Source: Bacillota bacterium (lineage in GTDB: Bacteria; Bacillota; SHA-98; Ch115; JABLXJ01). Taken from it: 64,000 nucleotides of DNA. Location: positions 62,001-126,000 of the forward strand of contig JABLXJ010000009.1 in assembly GCA_013178125.1 (NCBI GenBank), given 5' to 3'. The notes under the pieces are model-generated. The model was not told where the DNA came from, ran no database searches, and saw only the letters and a list, made by a program, of their open reading frames with translations. Each line of letters begins with the position of its first letter. Position 1 is the first letter of the stretch. The translations under genes and the position numbers were made by a program. Shown one piece after another: positions 52,177 to 60,815 of the stretch.

Positions 52177-52677
52177 TTATATCCGGGTGTTTACCCACAA
52201 GTTTCCAAGATATATGCCGTAAATTATCTTACCATCTGCGATTTCCTTCAACAGCGTCAGAACATCTGGGAGCAAAGTGATTTTTTCGCATTCAGATATT
52301 GAGAGAAAAGCTGGCATATCTAGTCTCTCGTCAGGGAAAGACCATTCTGGTTTTCTAACCTCTCCTCTTAATCTCCTCGCCTCAAAAAAGAAATTTATAA
52401 TATGCCGTTCGCCATCAGGCCAGATGGTCTCCCCAAGAAACAGTAATGGGCCGATCTCTACTTCAAGGCCAGTCTCTTCGAGCGTTTCCCTCCGTGCACA
52501 TTCCACAAGAGTCTCTCCTTGCCTGACCTCGCCGCCCGGCAGAACCCAATATTCCATGTCTATGTTGGTATCTGTCATTACGGGGTAGACGTCACGCCCT
52601 CTGGCCAATACATTATGGCGGACGAGTAGGAACTTCCCATCCTCAATTAATACGACCCCAGACCTTACTTTAAGCAT
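52177..52677 (-). CDS. NUDIX hydrolase
   Basis: A 166-aa protein with a complete Nudix box at residues 49-71 (G-x5-E-x7-RE-TLEETGL). It should hydrolyse a nucleoside diphosphate linked to another group; the specificity is not readable. It has a long N-terminal loop (ARGRDVYPVMTDTNIDMEYWVLPGG). It lies upstream of the ChrB-like operon, with its own ribosome site, and is moderately AT-rich. Confidence 0.9.
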   Translation of the reverse strand: MLKVRSGVVLIEDGKFLLVRHNVLARGRDVYPVMTDTNIDMEYWVLPGGEVRQGETLVECARRETLEETGLEVEIGPLLFLGETIWPDGERHIINFFFEARRLRGEVRKPEWSFPDERLDMPAFLSISECEKITLLPDVLTLLKEIADGKIIYGIYLGNLWVNTRI

Positions 52678-52860
52678 GTCAGCCTTTCCCTCCTTGTCGC
52701 ATGTTCACCTTTTCCTAGCCACAATGCTCATAGTGAGACAATCAATTCATCGAGAGTTCTCTCCTCACGATAAAGAGCAGCGGCACCGAGAGCACTTCCA
52801 GTATGACAGAAAATAAGCATTTCCCCTCCTGGCTGTGCTGCTCGTCAATGCCTTTCACAC

Positions 52861-53658
52861 TCACTTTCGTACCCTCCTCAAGTTTTGTTCCAGCATATCC
52901 TTGGAAATCCAATAGGGTATCCGACCGCTGCCAGCAAAGCGTTCAACAGCTTTCAGCCACGTCACCTGTTCTTCTCCTTTAGGCTCAGCGGCGAAACGGT
53001 AATCTTTCTTGCGGAAATACTCCCTGAATCCCTCACGGAGGTCAGCCATCCTCTGAAGGTAATCTTGAGCAAGGAACGCTGCCGTCTCGGGCGACGCATA
53101 TGTGAGAACCATGGCGAAATGCTCTAAGCAGAGCCCTTCAGACTGAGTAAACAGCGCTCTCCCAACGGGTTCCTGTAACATCTCAACTAGTAGTTTTGAC
53201 GCAAAGGTTTCGGCATCTTGCAGAGTTTGGCAAAGCGGGCAGGGTTCCTTGCGTTCAAAGTTGTGTACAGCCCTGACATACCTACACCTCATTCTCCCCT
53301 TGATGAAGCGGCCAAGACCTCTCCGCCAGCCTCTGCTGTCAGAAGAGGAGTTCGTCTGCCCTCCTTCTTTTGCTTCTCGAGAGCAAGCCAGTGCTACAGA
53401 AAGCAGTTCCCTCAGCTTAACCTCAGCCGAACTGACAAGGAATTCATACGTGAAACTTACCCTTTCACCTGCTATCCTAGCTACTTCCCAAGCATGGTAC
53501 TGGCAAAATCCCCCGTGGCTGAGTCGTTCCAAGAGGGGTGGCTCTCCATAGGTTTCGATTACAAACCACTTATAAAATATATCGGAAGCCTCACGAACTA
53601 ACCTACAAACGGGACACCCGGACTCTTGCAGGGCCTTACGCAAACGCCCCTCTATCAT
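52861..53658 (-). CDS. CxxC/CxxH protein, DUF6062-like, copy 1
   Basis: A 265-aa protein with two similar halves of metal-ligand type. The first half has C15-P-V-C18 and GGFC51-x2-H54; the second has CPLC and GLCLEHF. The C-terminal block FRKKDYRFAAEPKGEEQ then follows. The same architecture is seen in the gene at 59686-60513. I take it for the DUF6062 family, function unknown; the ligands suggest zinc or Fe-S binding. No signal peptide. It lies between a NUDIX gene and MFS 2. Confidence 0.65.
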   Translation of the reverse strand: MIEGRLRKALQESGCPVCRLVREASDIFYKWFVIETYGEPPLLERLSHGGFCQYHAWEVARIAGERVSFTYEFLVSSAEVKLRELLSVALACSREAKEGGQTNSSSDSRGWRRGLGRFIKGRMRCRYVRAVHNFERKEPCPLCQTLQDAETFASKLLVEMLQEPVGRALFTQSEGLCLEHFAMVLTYASPETAAFLAQDYLQRMADLREGFREYFRKKDYRFAAEPKGEEQVTWLKAVERFAGSGRIPYWISKDMLEQNLRRVRK

Positions 53659-53892
53659 TATTAGTAATCCCCCTGCCTATAAGATTTCCCCTGCGTTCAT
53701 TCATTCTCATCCCGCGCCCCATTAATCGCTCCCACTCCACCAAAGATCGCTGGCCTTCACTGTATTTATTTATCGACTATCGACCATTGATCCGACCCGA
53801 TTCTATAGAGCCCCCAGACAGGCTATCAATGTCAACGAGGTTAAGATTAACGATCTCCTTTGTGACAAGGCTAGATCACCTCGATTTCGTCC

Positions 53893-55092
53893 TCAACTCT
53901 CTATATGAAAAGTTGTTAACAGGCTTACGGCCACCACGGCACAAGCAGCGCCGAAATAAAATGGCGCAGAAGGTGAAATCTTATCCCATAAATATCCTGC
54001 CAAGACGCTAGCCGGCAGGGCTACCAGGCCCAGGGACGCATTATATAATCCAAAAGCCGTGCCTCTATGGGCCTCATCTACGATATGGGCAACCATAGAT
54101 TTCGCCACGCCCTCAGTGGACGCGTAGTAAACCCCGTAAAGGGCATATAGAGCCCAAATATGCCATGGCGCCCTCGCCAGGGCAAACCCCAGGTATACCA
54201 GGCCATAGATAAGCCAGCCTAACCTTATTACGTGAGCGCGTCCTATCTTATCTGAGAGCATGCCGGCTGGCACAGATAGAAGTGCGTAAAAGAGATTAAA
54301 CAGCGCAATTATGATGGGGATAGTAGCGGTCTTAATTCCGACGTTTTGTGCCCGTAGAATAAGAAAGGCGTCGCTGGAATTACCAAGGGTGAATATCAAC
54401 ATCACAATAAAAAACAGCAGAAATCTCCCCTTGAGCAAGGAAAAATCCAGGGTGAATTTGCCGGAGTTCGTCCCGGCCTTGGGCCGCTCCTTAACATAGA
54501 GGCCCGTCAACAATATCGTGGCAAAGGCGACGATGCCTGAGATCACGAAGATTATTTTAAATCTGCCGCTATCCACGCGCCCCATCAAGAGTTTAAGCAG
54601 GCCGAAGGTTATCAACGGGCCCAAAAATGACCCCAGGGTATCCAACATACGCTGATAACCAAAGGAAAAGCCCATCCTCTTTACTGACGATGACTTGGCT
54701 ACCAAAGCGTCCCTCGGGGCATCCTTCATTCCCTTGCCGACAGCATCCACCAACCTGAACCCTAAAGCCTCCCCCCCTCTGGTTGTGATCGATAGGAGCA
54801 AGCGACCTATTGCCGAAAGCAAGTAACCGATAAAAACCAGGCTCTTTCTCTTGCCGATGCTATCTGAGATGATACCCGATAGTATCTTAAAGATACTTAC
54901 TGCGGTGGTTACACTGCCCTCGATCAGGCCGATTAATTCTTTATTAAGGCCCAGTACCTGAGAGTAAAACGCAGGCAAAATAGGCTGAATCATATCCTGG
55001 CTTAATCCGCCGAAGAACGCAACCCAGCCGAGCACAACTACATTTCTATTTACGACTTTTACCTCTTTTACCTCTGTCTCGTTCTCCACCAT
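53893..55092 (-). CDS. MFS transporter 2
   Basis: A 399-aa MFS protein of the same subfamily as MFS 1: LLIEG-type GLIEGSVTTAVSIFKILSG, DSIGKRKS, and VDAVGKGMKDAPRDALVAKSS. Twelve membrane helices are predicted. It follows the HEAT-repeat gene by only 16 bases, so it belongs to the Usp-dynamin-HEAT run. Substrate unknown. Confidence 0.87.
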   Translation of the reverse strand: MVENETEVKEVKVVNRNVVVLGWVAFFGGLSQDMIQPILPAFYSQVLGLNKELIGLIEGSVTTAVSIFKILSGIISDSIGKRKSLVFIGYLLSAIGRLLLSITTRGGEALGFRLVDAVGKGMKDAPRDALVAKSSSVKRMGFSFGYQRMLDTLGSFLGPLITFGLLKLLMGRVDSGRFKIIFVISGIVAFATILLTGLYVKERPKAGTNSGKFTLDFSLLKGRFLLFFIVMLIFTLGNSSDAFLILRAQNVGIKTATIPIIIALFNLFYALLSVPAGMLSDKIGRAHVIRLGWLIYGLVYLGFALARAPWHIWALYALYGVYYASTEGVAKSMVAHIVDEAHRGTAFGLYNASLGLVALPASVLAGYLWDKISPSAPFYFGAACAVVAVSLLTTFHIES

Positions 55093-55108
55093 GCTTTCTC
55101 ACTGCCTT

Positions 55109-55570
55109 TCATCTCTTACATTGCCCGGTCCTTGCATTGCCCAGGGGTTTCCCATCCCTTTCCCATCCCAATGAACCATCCAAGCTCCCTTTTGTCGAGT
55201 TTTCCAAATCTTTTTTCAAAATCGCATCTGCCATTCTACGTACCACGATAAACCGGTGTTTCCGGGCATCCCTCACGGCACGAATCGCGTCCGTTGAACC
55301 TATCCTTCCAAGGGCAATTACTGCCTCGGCAGCGACATATGCGTCGCCATTCTCCAAGCGCTCGATCAGCGACGGCACGGCCCGAGGGTCGCCAATCCGT
55401 CCGAGGAGATGGGCGGCTCGTCGAGCAGTAGCCCCATCGGGAGAAGCAAGGGCCAGGATTAGCTTTTCCACATATGTACTCGACTTATCAATCGCCCAAC
55501 CGCAGTGCGGACAGACTGTAACATTTTCGGAAACGATCTTCCAGCACTTCGGGCAAAAATAGGTGACCAT
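55109..55570 (-). CDS. Zinc-ribbon plus HEAT-repeat protein
   Basis: A 153-aa protein starting at the ATG at 55570 behind AAGGGAG. A zinc ribbon (C6-x2-C9 ... C20-x2-C23, FCPKCWKIV and VCPHCGWAI) is followed by three HEAT-like repeats (ATARRAAHLLGRIGDPRAVPSLIERL, AYVAAEAVIALGRIGSTDAI, and a third). HEAT arrays are protein-interaction scaffolds. Placed between the dynamin-like GTPase and MFS 2 it may act as an adaptor, which is inference. Confidence 0.8.
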   Translation of the reverse strand: MVTYFCPKCWKIVSENVTVCPHCGWAIDKSSTYVEKLILALASPDGATARRAAHLLGRIGDPRAVPSLIERLENGDAYVAAEAVIALGRIGSTDAIRAVRDARKHRFIVVRRMADAILKKDLENSTKGSLDGSLGWERDGKPLGNARTGQCKR

Positions 55571-55628
55571 GATGAAGTCTCCCTTATTCTTCTTTGCCAA
55601 CAGATTCTAGATTCTTCTGTAATGACGT

Positions 55629-57401
55629 CTAGATCCCTGAGGATGCCCATTCTTCAATGGACAGAAAGAACTTTCTACACTCCTCTGCCCGTCCATATTG
55701 GCTCTCTAACGTTGAAAGTGCCCGCCTTACTTCTTCCTCGCTTTTATCCTTTTGGGAGATGGCGTAGTCGAGAGCCTGGCGGATCGCCTGAACCGTGGCC
55801 TCTACCTTCTCCTCAAAAGAGTATTTGAAGTTGAGGAAGCTCTTGTTAGTACGTTCTTGAAAGTCCCAGCGCACGCGGCCGCAGTTCCGATCTACCTCTC
55901 CCTGAGCGTCCCTCAGAGCCTGATTGATCACCAGCCTGTGTCCAATGGATTTGGGCAGGAGAGCCGAAAGGGAAGATGGTTCCACGGCGAGAGTCACGCG
56001 TTCCTTGCCGAACTTATAATAAAAACTGCTCTCCGAGGTGAGGGATTCTACCTCCACAAATCCCTCCAGCCTGATGTCGAAGAGCCCTGCGGATAACTCC
56101 CTGATGCGCCTGATCACCTCATTTACCTGCGTGGCAAATCTTTGGAGGATTCGGTCGAAGGAGGCGGCTATCTTGGCCTCCTCTTGTATTCTCCAGGCGT
56201 CGAAGGCGTCGGTAAGGGTTTCGATAACGAAAACCTCGATTCCCTTTGCAAGCGCCTTTGCCGAAAGGCCTTTCTTGTCTTTCGCGAAAGCAGAGATCCT
56301 CCCCCTGAGCAAAGAGGTTTGAGTGGCCTTAAAAACCTCAAGGTCCTCTTCGACCGTCTTGATCAGCCGCCCCATCTCGCCCTGGAGGATATGCAGGGCA
56401 TCTTCTTTCTCTTGAAGTATCTGGGTGAGTTGTCCTTCAAATGCCGCTATCTTATCCTGAAGCTCCTTTACTGGCATCTCCACTGCTCTTCGCTCAAGCT
56501 GTAATAGCCCTTTGAGTTCCGATATTGCGTCCTTCCCGCGGCGTGCAGCCGCAGCAAGGGCGATCTTGCCCCTGCCAGCAGTTAGAAATTCCGAAAGCTC
56601 CCTCTCTAGGTGCAGAAGCCCGCTCCTTTCCAACGCTTCGGGATTTCCCGTTAGCCTGGCTTCAAGGGCAAGCTTGGCTGCGAGCGGGTAGACCTTTATC
56701 CCGTTCTTGCCAAGGGATGCCTCGATAGCACCTTGGGAGAAGGCAAGGGATTCCTCTCTGTCCCTGTCGTTCAAGTAATCCACCTTATTCAGCACAAAGA
56801 AGATCTTTGGGACGTATTCCTTGATTTCCTTGAGGTACTCCCCCTCTGCCTCGCTCAAGGGAGGGTCCACCGCCAGGACAAAGATCGCAGCATCTGCGCT
56901 GGGCAAAAAGTTATATGCGACCTCCGTATTATGGCGATATAAAGACCCAACCCCCGGGGTATCTACGAGGACCACCCCATCAGCAAGGTACGAAGAGGGA
57001 TGGGCTATCTCCACATACTTGACCCCTTTTGCGTTATTGGGATTTTCCCGTTCTGTGATATAAAGGGGCAACTCATCGATGGAGATTCCCCTGCTCGTTT
57101 CATTATTAAAGAAGACAGTAGCCTTAATATCTGGGCCGTAGCGTATCATGGTGATTATCGAGGTCAGCGGAACCACTGCCGTAGGTAAGAGCTCCGCCCC
57201 CAAAAGGGCATTAATTAGCGTGGTTTTGCCCCGCTTGAATTGCCCCAAAACTACCAGGTGAAACCGATTTGATTCAAGCCTTTCAATGGCTTCCGCCAGC
57301 CTCTTTTCGATCCCCGCATTTGCCATCTCGCGGGCCAGAGAAGCTGCCGCCCTGAGGTTATCAAGGGCAAGTTTTCTCATATCAGCATAGGTTGCAAGCA
57401 T
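55629..57401 (-). CDS. Bacterial dynamin-like GTPase
   Basis: A 590-aa large GTPase with G1 GQFKRGKT (53-60), G3 DTPG (147-150) and G4 NKVD (205-208). The long helical C-terminal half forms the stalk, with a possible membrane paddle. Dynamin-like proteins remodel or repair membranes; in bacteria some protect against phage or membrane stress. The ATG at 57401 follows GGAGGTG with six bases of spacing; a GTG three codons earlier overlaps it. It lies 48 bases from the usp gene and 58 from the HEAT gene. Confidence 0.88.
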   Translation of the reverse strand: MLATYADMRKLALDNLRAAASLAREMANAGIEKRLAEAIERLESNRFHLVVLGQFKRGKTTLINALLGAELLPTAVVPLTSIITMIRYGPDIKATVFFNNETSRGISIDELPLYITERENPNNAKGVKYVEIAHPSSYLADGVVLVDTPGVGSLYRHNTEVAYNFLPSADAAIFVLAVDPPLSEAEGEYLKEIKEYVPKIFFVLNKVDYLNDRDREESLAFSQGAIEASLGKNGIKVYPLAAKLALEARLTGNPEALERSGLLHLERELSEFLTAGRGKIALAAAARRGKDAISELKGLLQLERRAVEMPVKELQDKIAAFEGQLTQILQEKEDALHILQGEMGRLIKTVEEDLEVFKATQTSLLRGRISAFAKDKKGLSAKALAKGIEVFVIETLTDAFDAWRIQEEAKIAASFDRILQRFATQVNEVIRRIRELSAGLFDIRLEGFVEVESLTSESSFYYKFGKERVTLAVEPSSLSALLPKSIGHRLVINQALRDAQGEVDRNCGRVRWDFQERTNKSFLNFKYSFEEKVEATVQAIRQALDYAISQKDKSEEEVRRALSTLESQYGRAEECRKFFLSIEEWASSGI

Positions 57402-57449
57402 CAAACGCACCTCCGTGGCTCAGTCACCTCGAAGATTTGCTCAATCACC

Positions 57450-57881
57450 TCAAAGAGTCTTATCCCTTACCACCAGCACTGAACAATGGGCATATCGCAC
57501 AATGGCCTCGGAGGCGCTGCCGAGGATGTAACGGACAACCCCGCTCCTGCCCCGCGCTCCAACAACTATCAGATCACAGTCTTCTTCCTCGGCAAAACGG
57601 GCCAGGGCATCCGCCGGGTGTCCTGGCACTACCCGGGTTTCAAGGGCAATACCTCTTTCTGAGGCCGCCTCCCTAGCCTCGCTAAGCGCCTTGTCGTAGA
57701 AACTGTGTGCGTCCTCCAGCGCCCCGTTCACCTCATCACGGGTATCGGCGAATTCCGGAATATGAGCCACTGATACGGCATAGACTTTGGAATGATACCT
57801 TTGAGCCAAATCCAGAGCCACAGCCAGGGCCCTCTTGGCATGTTGTGAACCGTCATAGGCCAGCAGGATTTTTGTAAACAT
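57450..57881 (-). CDS. Universal stress protein (UspA family)
   Basis: A 143-aa UspA fold starting at the ATG at 57881 behind GAGAGG. MFTKILLAYDGSQHAKRA opens the domain and the ATP-binding motif G-x2-G-x9-G-S is intact (VGARGRSGVVRYILGSAS), so it likely binds ATP. It lies between the antiporter and the dynamin-like gene on the same strand. Confidence 0.92.
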   Translation of the reverse strand: MFTKILLAYDGSQHAKRALAVALDLAQRYHSKVYAVSVAHIPEFADTRDEVNGALEDAHSFYDKALSEAREAASERGIALETRVVPGHPADALARFAEEEDCDLIVVGARGRSGVVRYILGSASEAIVRYAHCSVLVVRDKTL

Positions 57882-57939
57882 GGATATAAACCTCTCTTTC
57901 ATTTGTCGTAATTTGCCTTTTTACATCTTTTTGTCGTGG

Positions 57940-59187
57940 CTATTCTACTTGACTCTGTTTACTCGCCTGATCCCCCAATGCTTGGTCCCTTGGTTCCGAG
58001 GCTCTCTCAGGCATATCTGCGTCCGGATCCGGCCTGAAGAACGCCTGTGCAATCATGGTTGGCACTATCGCACTCAGGATCACGACTGTTACAAGAATGG
58101 TGTATTGATTCCTGGTGATTATGCCATGCGTGAGACCGAAGAGCGACGAGATTGTGCCAAAGGTGAGCCCGGTGGACATAAGAAGTGTGGTGTACATGCC
58201 CTCCCTAGGCACGAACTTAAAGAACCTGGCCGTGGGCCATACCCCGATGAATTTGGTTGCCATCTTTACAAGCAAGGCCACTATGATAACCCCTGCTGCT
58301 GCGGCGACCTCCGGCAGCGAAACGAAAAGTCCCGCTTTTAGAAAGTAAAAGGGGGTAAAGAAGGCGAACGCCATGCTACGCATTCGAAAGAGCAAATTTC
58401 TTTCTTGGAGAAAGAACCCGGCGACGCCGAGCCCCAGGAGATAGGCTGGCAGCACGGCCTCGCTGTTAGCCATGGTCGCGAGTCCGCCCAGGAGAAAGAG
58501 CAGGAAGAAAAGATACTTGACCTCAAGCTGACTCACCCTGTTGCCATAGGCCTTAAAGAACCATCGTGTGAAACGGGGAAGAAAAGCCAGGACCAGGGTG
58601 GTAACTCCAACAAACAGGAGCATCCAGGCATTGAAATTTGCAAAAAGGAGTCCGAGGGCTACAACTGTACCAAGGTCATTAATGAAGCAGGCAGCCAGGA
58701 TGATCTTGCCGATCTCGCTCTCGTTGAGCCCGGTCTCCACCATAACCGCATAGACCACGGCCACCGAGGTGGTGGAGAGGGCTATGCCGGCTATCTCGGC
58801 CGCCTGAAGCGTCCATCCAAGTATGTAATACGCATAGGCAAAAGCTCCAAGGAATGGGAGGATAAAGGCGATGATGCCAATAGACATGCTTTCCTTGAAT
58901 TTTGACCGGAGCACCCTCGGGTCTACCTCAGCCCCTGCCAAAAAGGTGAGAAGGACGCTGCCAAAGCCCGCAAGGAAGTCCACCCATGGAGTCGTCGCAA
59001 GGCCTAAGAAGTTGCCGCCGATTACCCCTACCACGATCTCCACTAAAGATATGGATATGCCGGTCCATCCTGCGGCAAGGCCGCCCACCAGAGCAAGCCC
59101 GAGCCATAAACTCGCCGTAAGCCAGGTGTTGACCATAGATAATTTAACCCTCCGTTTCATTCTCACATTCGTTTTCCCAGGGATCAC
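57940..59187 (-). CDS. CPA2-type monovalent cation/proton antiporter
   Basis: A 415-aa membrane protein of the Na+/H+ or K+/H+ exchanger (KefB/NapA) type with about 12 helices. Typical segments are LAGAEVDPRVLRSKFKES, GIALSTTSVAVVYAVMVETG and AACFINDLGTVVALGLLF, the last with the ND acid pair of the ion site. There is no C-terminal TrkA-N domain, so regulation by nucleotide is not evident. It precedes the usp gene by 58 bases. Confidence 0.88.
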   Translation of the reverse strand: MIPGKTNVRMKRRVKLSMVNTWLTASLWLGLALVGGLAAGWTGISISLVEIVVGVIGGNFLGLATTPWVDFLAGFGSVLLTFLAGAEVDPRVLRSKFKESMSIGIIAFILPFLGAFAYAYYILGWTLQAAEIAGIALSTTSVAVVYAVMVETGLNESEIGKIILAACFINDLGTVVALGLLFANFNAWMLLFVGVTTLVLAFLPRFTRWFFKAYGNRVSQLEVKYLFFLLFLLGGLATMANSEAVLPAYLLGLGVAGFFLQERNLLFRMRSMAFAFFTPFYFLKAGLFVSLPEVAAAAGVIIVALLVKMATKFIGVWPTARFFKFVPREGMYTTLLMSTGLTFGTISSLFGLTHGIITRNQYTILVTVVILSAIVPTMIAQAFFRPDPDADMPERASEPRDQALGDQASKQSQVE

Positions 59188-59685
59188 GGAGGGCTAATCT
59201 TGTTTGCGTTTTGCCGGCGCGCTACGGCGCGCTATACAGCGATGGCTTCGCGAGGCCCCGGAATGCGCCCTGCACCTTGGCTGCACCTGGCTTCTGCCCC
59301 CTTATTCCGAAGGGTTCTAAAGGCGAAACCGCAGCCTGGCCTCACGCCGTATAACACGTATAACAGTTCGGCGGGTAAATAAAAGCCCCTACCGATCTCC
59401 CTGACGTTCGATTTTGGTAGGAGCTATCAGCCGCAACATCTGGCAGTAGGCGAGCCCCATCGCCGGTTTTCATTTATTTGCTTCAAATAATGTTTACCAT
59501 GTTACCATGACGTCTTCGTCCGGAATTGTTCCCCAAAGGAAGTGTATAATCTATAATCGTTTGGAATCGTTTGGTCGGGGATCATTCCTCAGGATGTAAT
59601 TATACTTAACTAATATGTTAAGGTCAAGACGGACCCGATCAAGATTTTTAGGGTCATTCATTAGGGTCATTATTAGGGTCATTCG
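59188..59685. other. Intergenic region with repeats, downstream of DUF6062-like copy 2
   Basis: No gene is seen in these 498 bases. It holds one copy of a hairpin repeat (59384-59434). It also holds a lone copy of the 33-bp repeat core found around the nuclease gene (ACCCGATCAAGATTTTTAG, about 59,634), and a tract of AGGGTCATTCATT near-repeats (59,650-59,720) that runs into the end of the next gene. Confidence 0.6.
59384..59434 (+). repeat. Hairpin repeat, copy 1
   Basis: AGCCCCTACC (59384-59393) pairs with GGTAGGAGCT (59416-59425) with one mismatch and is followed by ATCAGCCGC. A second copy with perfect arms lies at 60544-60590. The shared 16-mer is GGTAGGAGCTATCAGC. The two copies bracket the DUF6062-like gene at 59686-60513. 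Confidence 0.7.
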
Positions 59686-60513
59686 CTAAGAGTATTCATT
59701 AGGAACATTCATTCCAGGGATGGGGGCGTGCATTCCAGGGAGCCCAGCAAGCTTCTGGATCGCCCGTTCAACTGAGTCCTCCGTTCCATTCCAGGGCGCA
59801 TCCGCAAAACGATAGTCGAACTTCTTTATAAACCACCCAAGCTCCCCTGACAGCCGCTCGAGGTTGGCGCGCAGGAGTCTGAGCACATCGGAGATTATCT
59901 CTTTATGACTATTGTGACTATCCGGATGACTGCCCGAGCGTGGGATGCCTCTTAGGCTATCTACGAAGATGAAAGTATGGGGGATGCAAAACCCCTTTGA
60001 ACTCGCGAAAACCCTGCGGAATTCCGTTTCATCGCGATACATCCTGGCAATGAGCTGGCAATGCTGCCGAAGGAAGCCATCGATATGCTTGCAGGCAAGG
60101 CATTTACCAGGAGTGCTCAAAAGGGCTCCCAAGTCGAAGTCCGCGGGGAATTTTTCCGCACCATCGTTTCCCCTTGATGCAAATAACCCGCGCAAGAACT
60201 GATAACCACCCTCAGCGCCGCCCTTTAGGTGAACGACCGGGGACTTTGCAACCGACGAGAGCATGCCTCCAATGATGCTCTCAAGTGTTAATGCCAATCC
60301 CAAATTATCGTGGCGGTTCAGAAGCTTATAGAGGTGATCGTTGCAAAACCCGCTTTGAACCACCTTACTCCGGTATGAAGCATCCATCACGAGTTCCTCG
60401 AGGTAGCTAGCGAGGAAGGAGTCCTCTATCTGGGCTACAAGAATGCAGAGCGGACATTCTGTATCTTGTTGGAAAGCATCCCAGATGGGTATCGTCTCAA
60501 GCGCCTGTCGCAT
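59686..60513 (-). CDS. CxxC/CxxH protein, DUF6062-like, copy 2
   Basis: A 275-aa paralogue of the protein at 52861-53658: C20-PL-C23, SGFC57-x2-H60, then KCLACKHIDGF, GFCIPHTF and the C-terminal FIKKFDYRFADAPWNGTEDS. The start is the ATG at 60513 behind AAGGGAG; an earlier in-frame ATG overlaps this site. The repeated ligand sets suggest two metal sites per chain. Function unknown. It lies upstream of the antiporter and is flanked by a hairpin repeat on each side. Confidence 0.65.
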   Translation of the reverse strand: MRQALETIPIWDAFQQDTECPLCILVAQIEDSFLASYLEELVMDASYRSKVVQSGFCNDHLYKLLNRHDNLGLALTLESIIGGMLSSVAKSPVVHLKGGAEGGYQFLRGLFASRGNDGAEKFPADFDLGALLSTPGKCLACKHIDGFLRQHCQLIARMYRDETEFRRVFASSKGFCIPHTFIFVDSLRGIPRSGSHPDSHNSHKEIISDVLRLLRANLERLSGELGWFIKKFDYRFADAPWNGTEDSVERAIQKLAGLPGMHAPIPGMNVPNEYS

Positions 60514-60543
60514 AAGCACTCCCTTTCTCATAATCAAAATAAA

Positions 60544-60590
60544 TAGCTCCTACCACAGATTCTTGACCTGGTAGGAGCTATCAGCTGCTG
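60544..60590 (+). repeat. Hairpin repeat, copy 2
   Basis: A perfect 12-bp inverted repeat (TAGCTCCTACCA at 60544-60555 and its complement at 60569-60580) is followed by TCAGCTGC. It matches the copy at 59384-59434 over GGTAGGAGCTATCAGC. It sits just upstream of the DUF6062-like gene. No T-run follows on either strand, so it is not a standard terminator. Confidence 0.7.
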
Positions 60591-60691
60591 TGCAGCGTAA
60601 GACTGCGAGCTCCATCGCGGGCTAACTCAATATAGCGCCATATACATTAATAAATATTTAGGTAAGGGAAGGGAACTAGCAACAATGGTAC

Positions 60692-60780
60692 TGGTGCCGA
60701 CGGTGGGAATCGAACCCACATGCCCCTTGCGGAGCGAGGGATTTTAAGTCCCTTGCGTCTGCCAATTCCGCCACGTCGGC
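60692..60780 (-). tRNA. tRNA-Leu (anticodon UAA)
   Basis: On the minus strand the molecule begins GCCGACGTGGCGGAATTGGC and ends with the matching acceptor arm CGTCGGC, discriminator A and an encoded CCA (60694-60692). The anticodon loop is CTTAAAA, giving anticodon TAA. The long variable arm (CTCCGCAAGGGGC region) and the T-loop GGTTCGATTCC are typical of class II leucine tRNAs. It lies 35 bases before the stop of the DUF501 gene. Confidence 0.96.
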
Positions 60781-60815
60781 ACAAGAAAATAATGCTATCC
60801 TATCATACATGTTTA

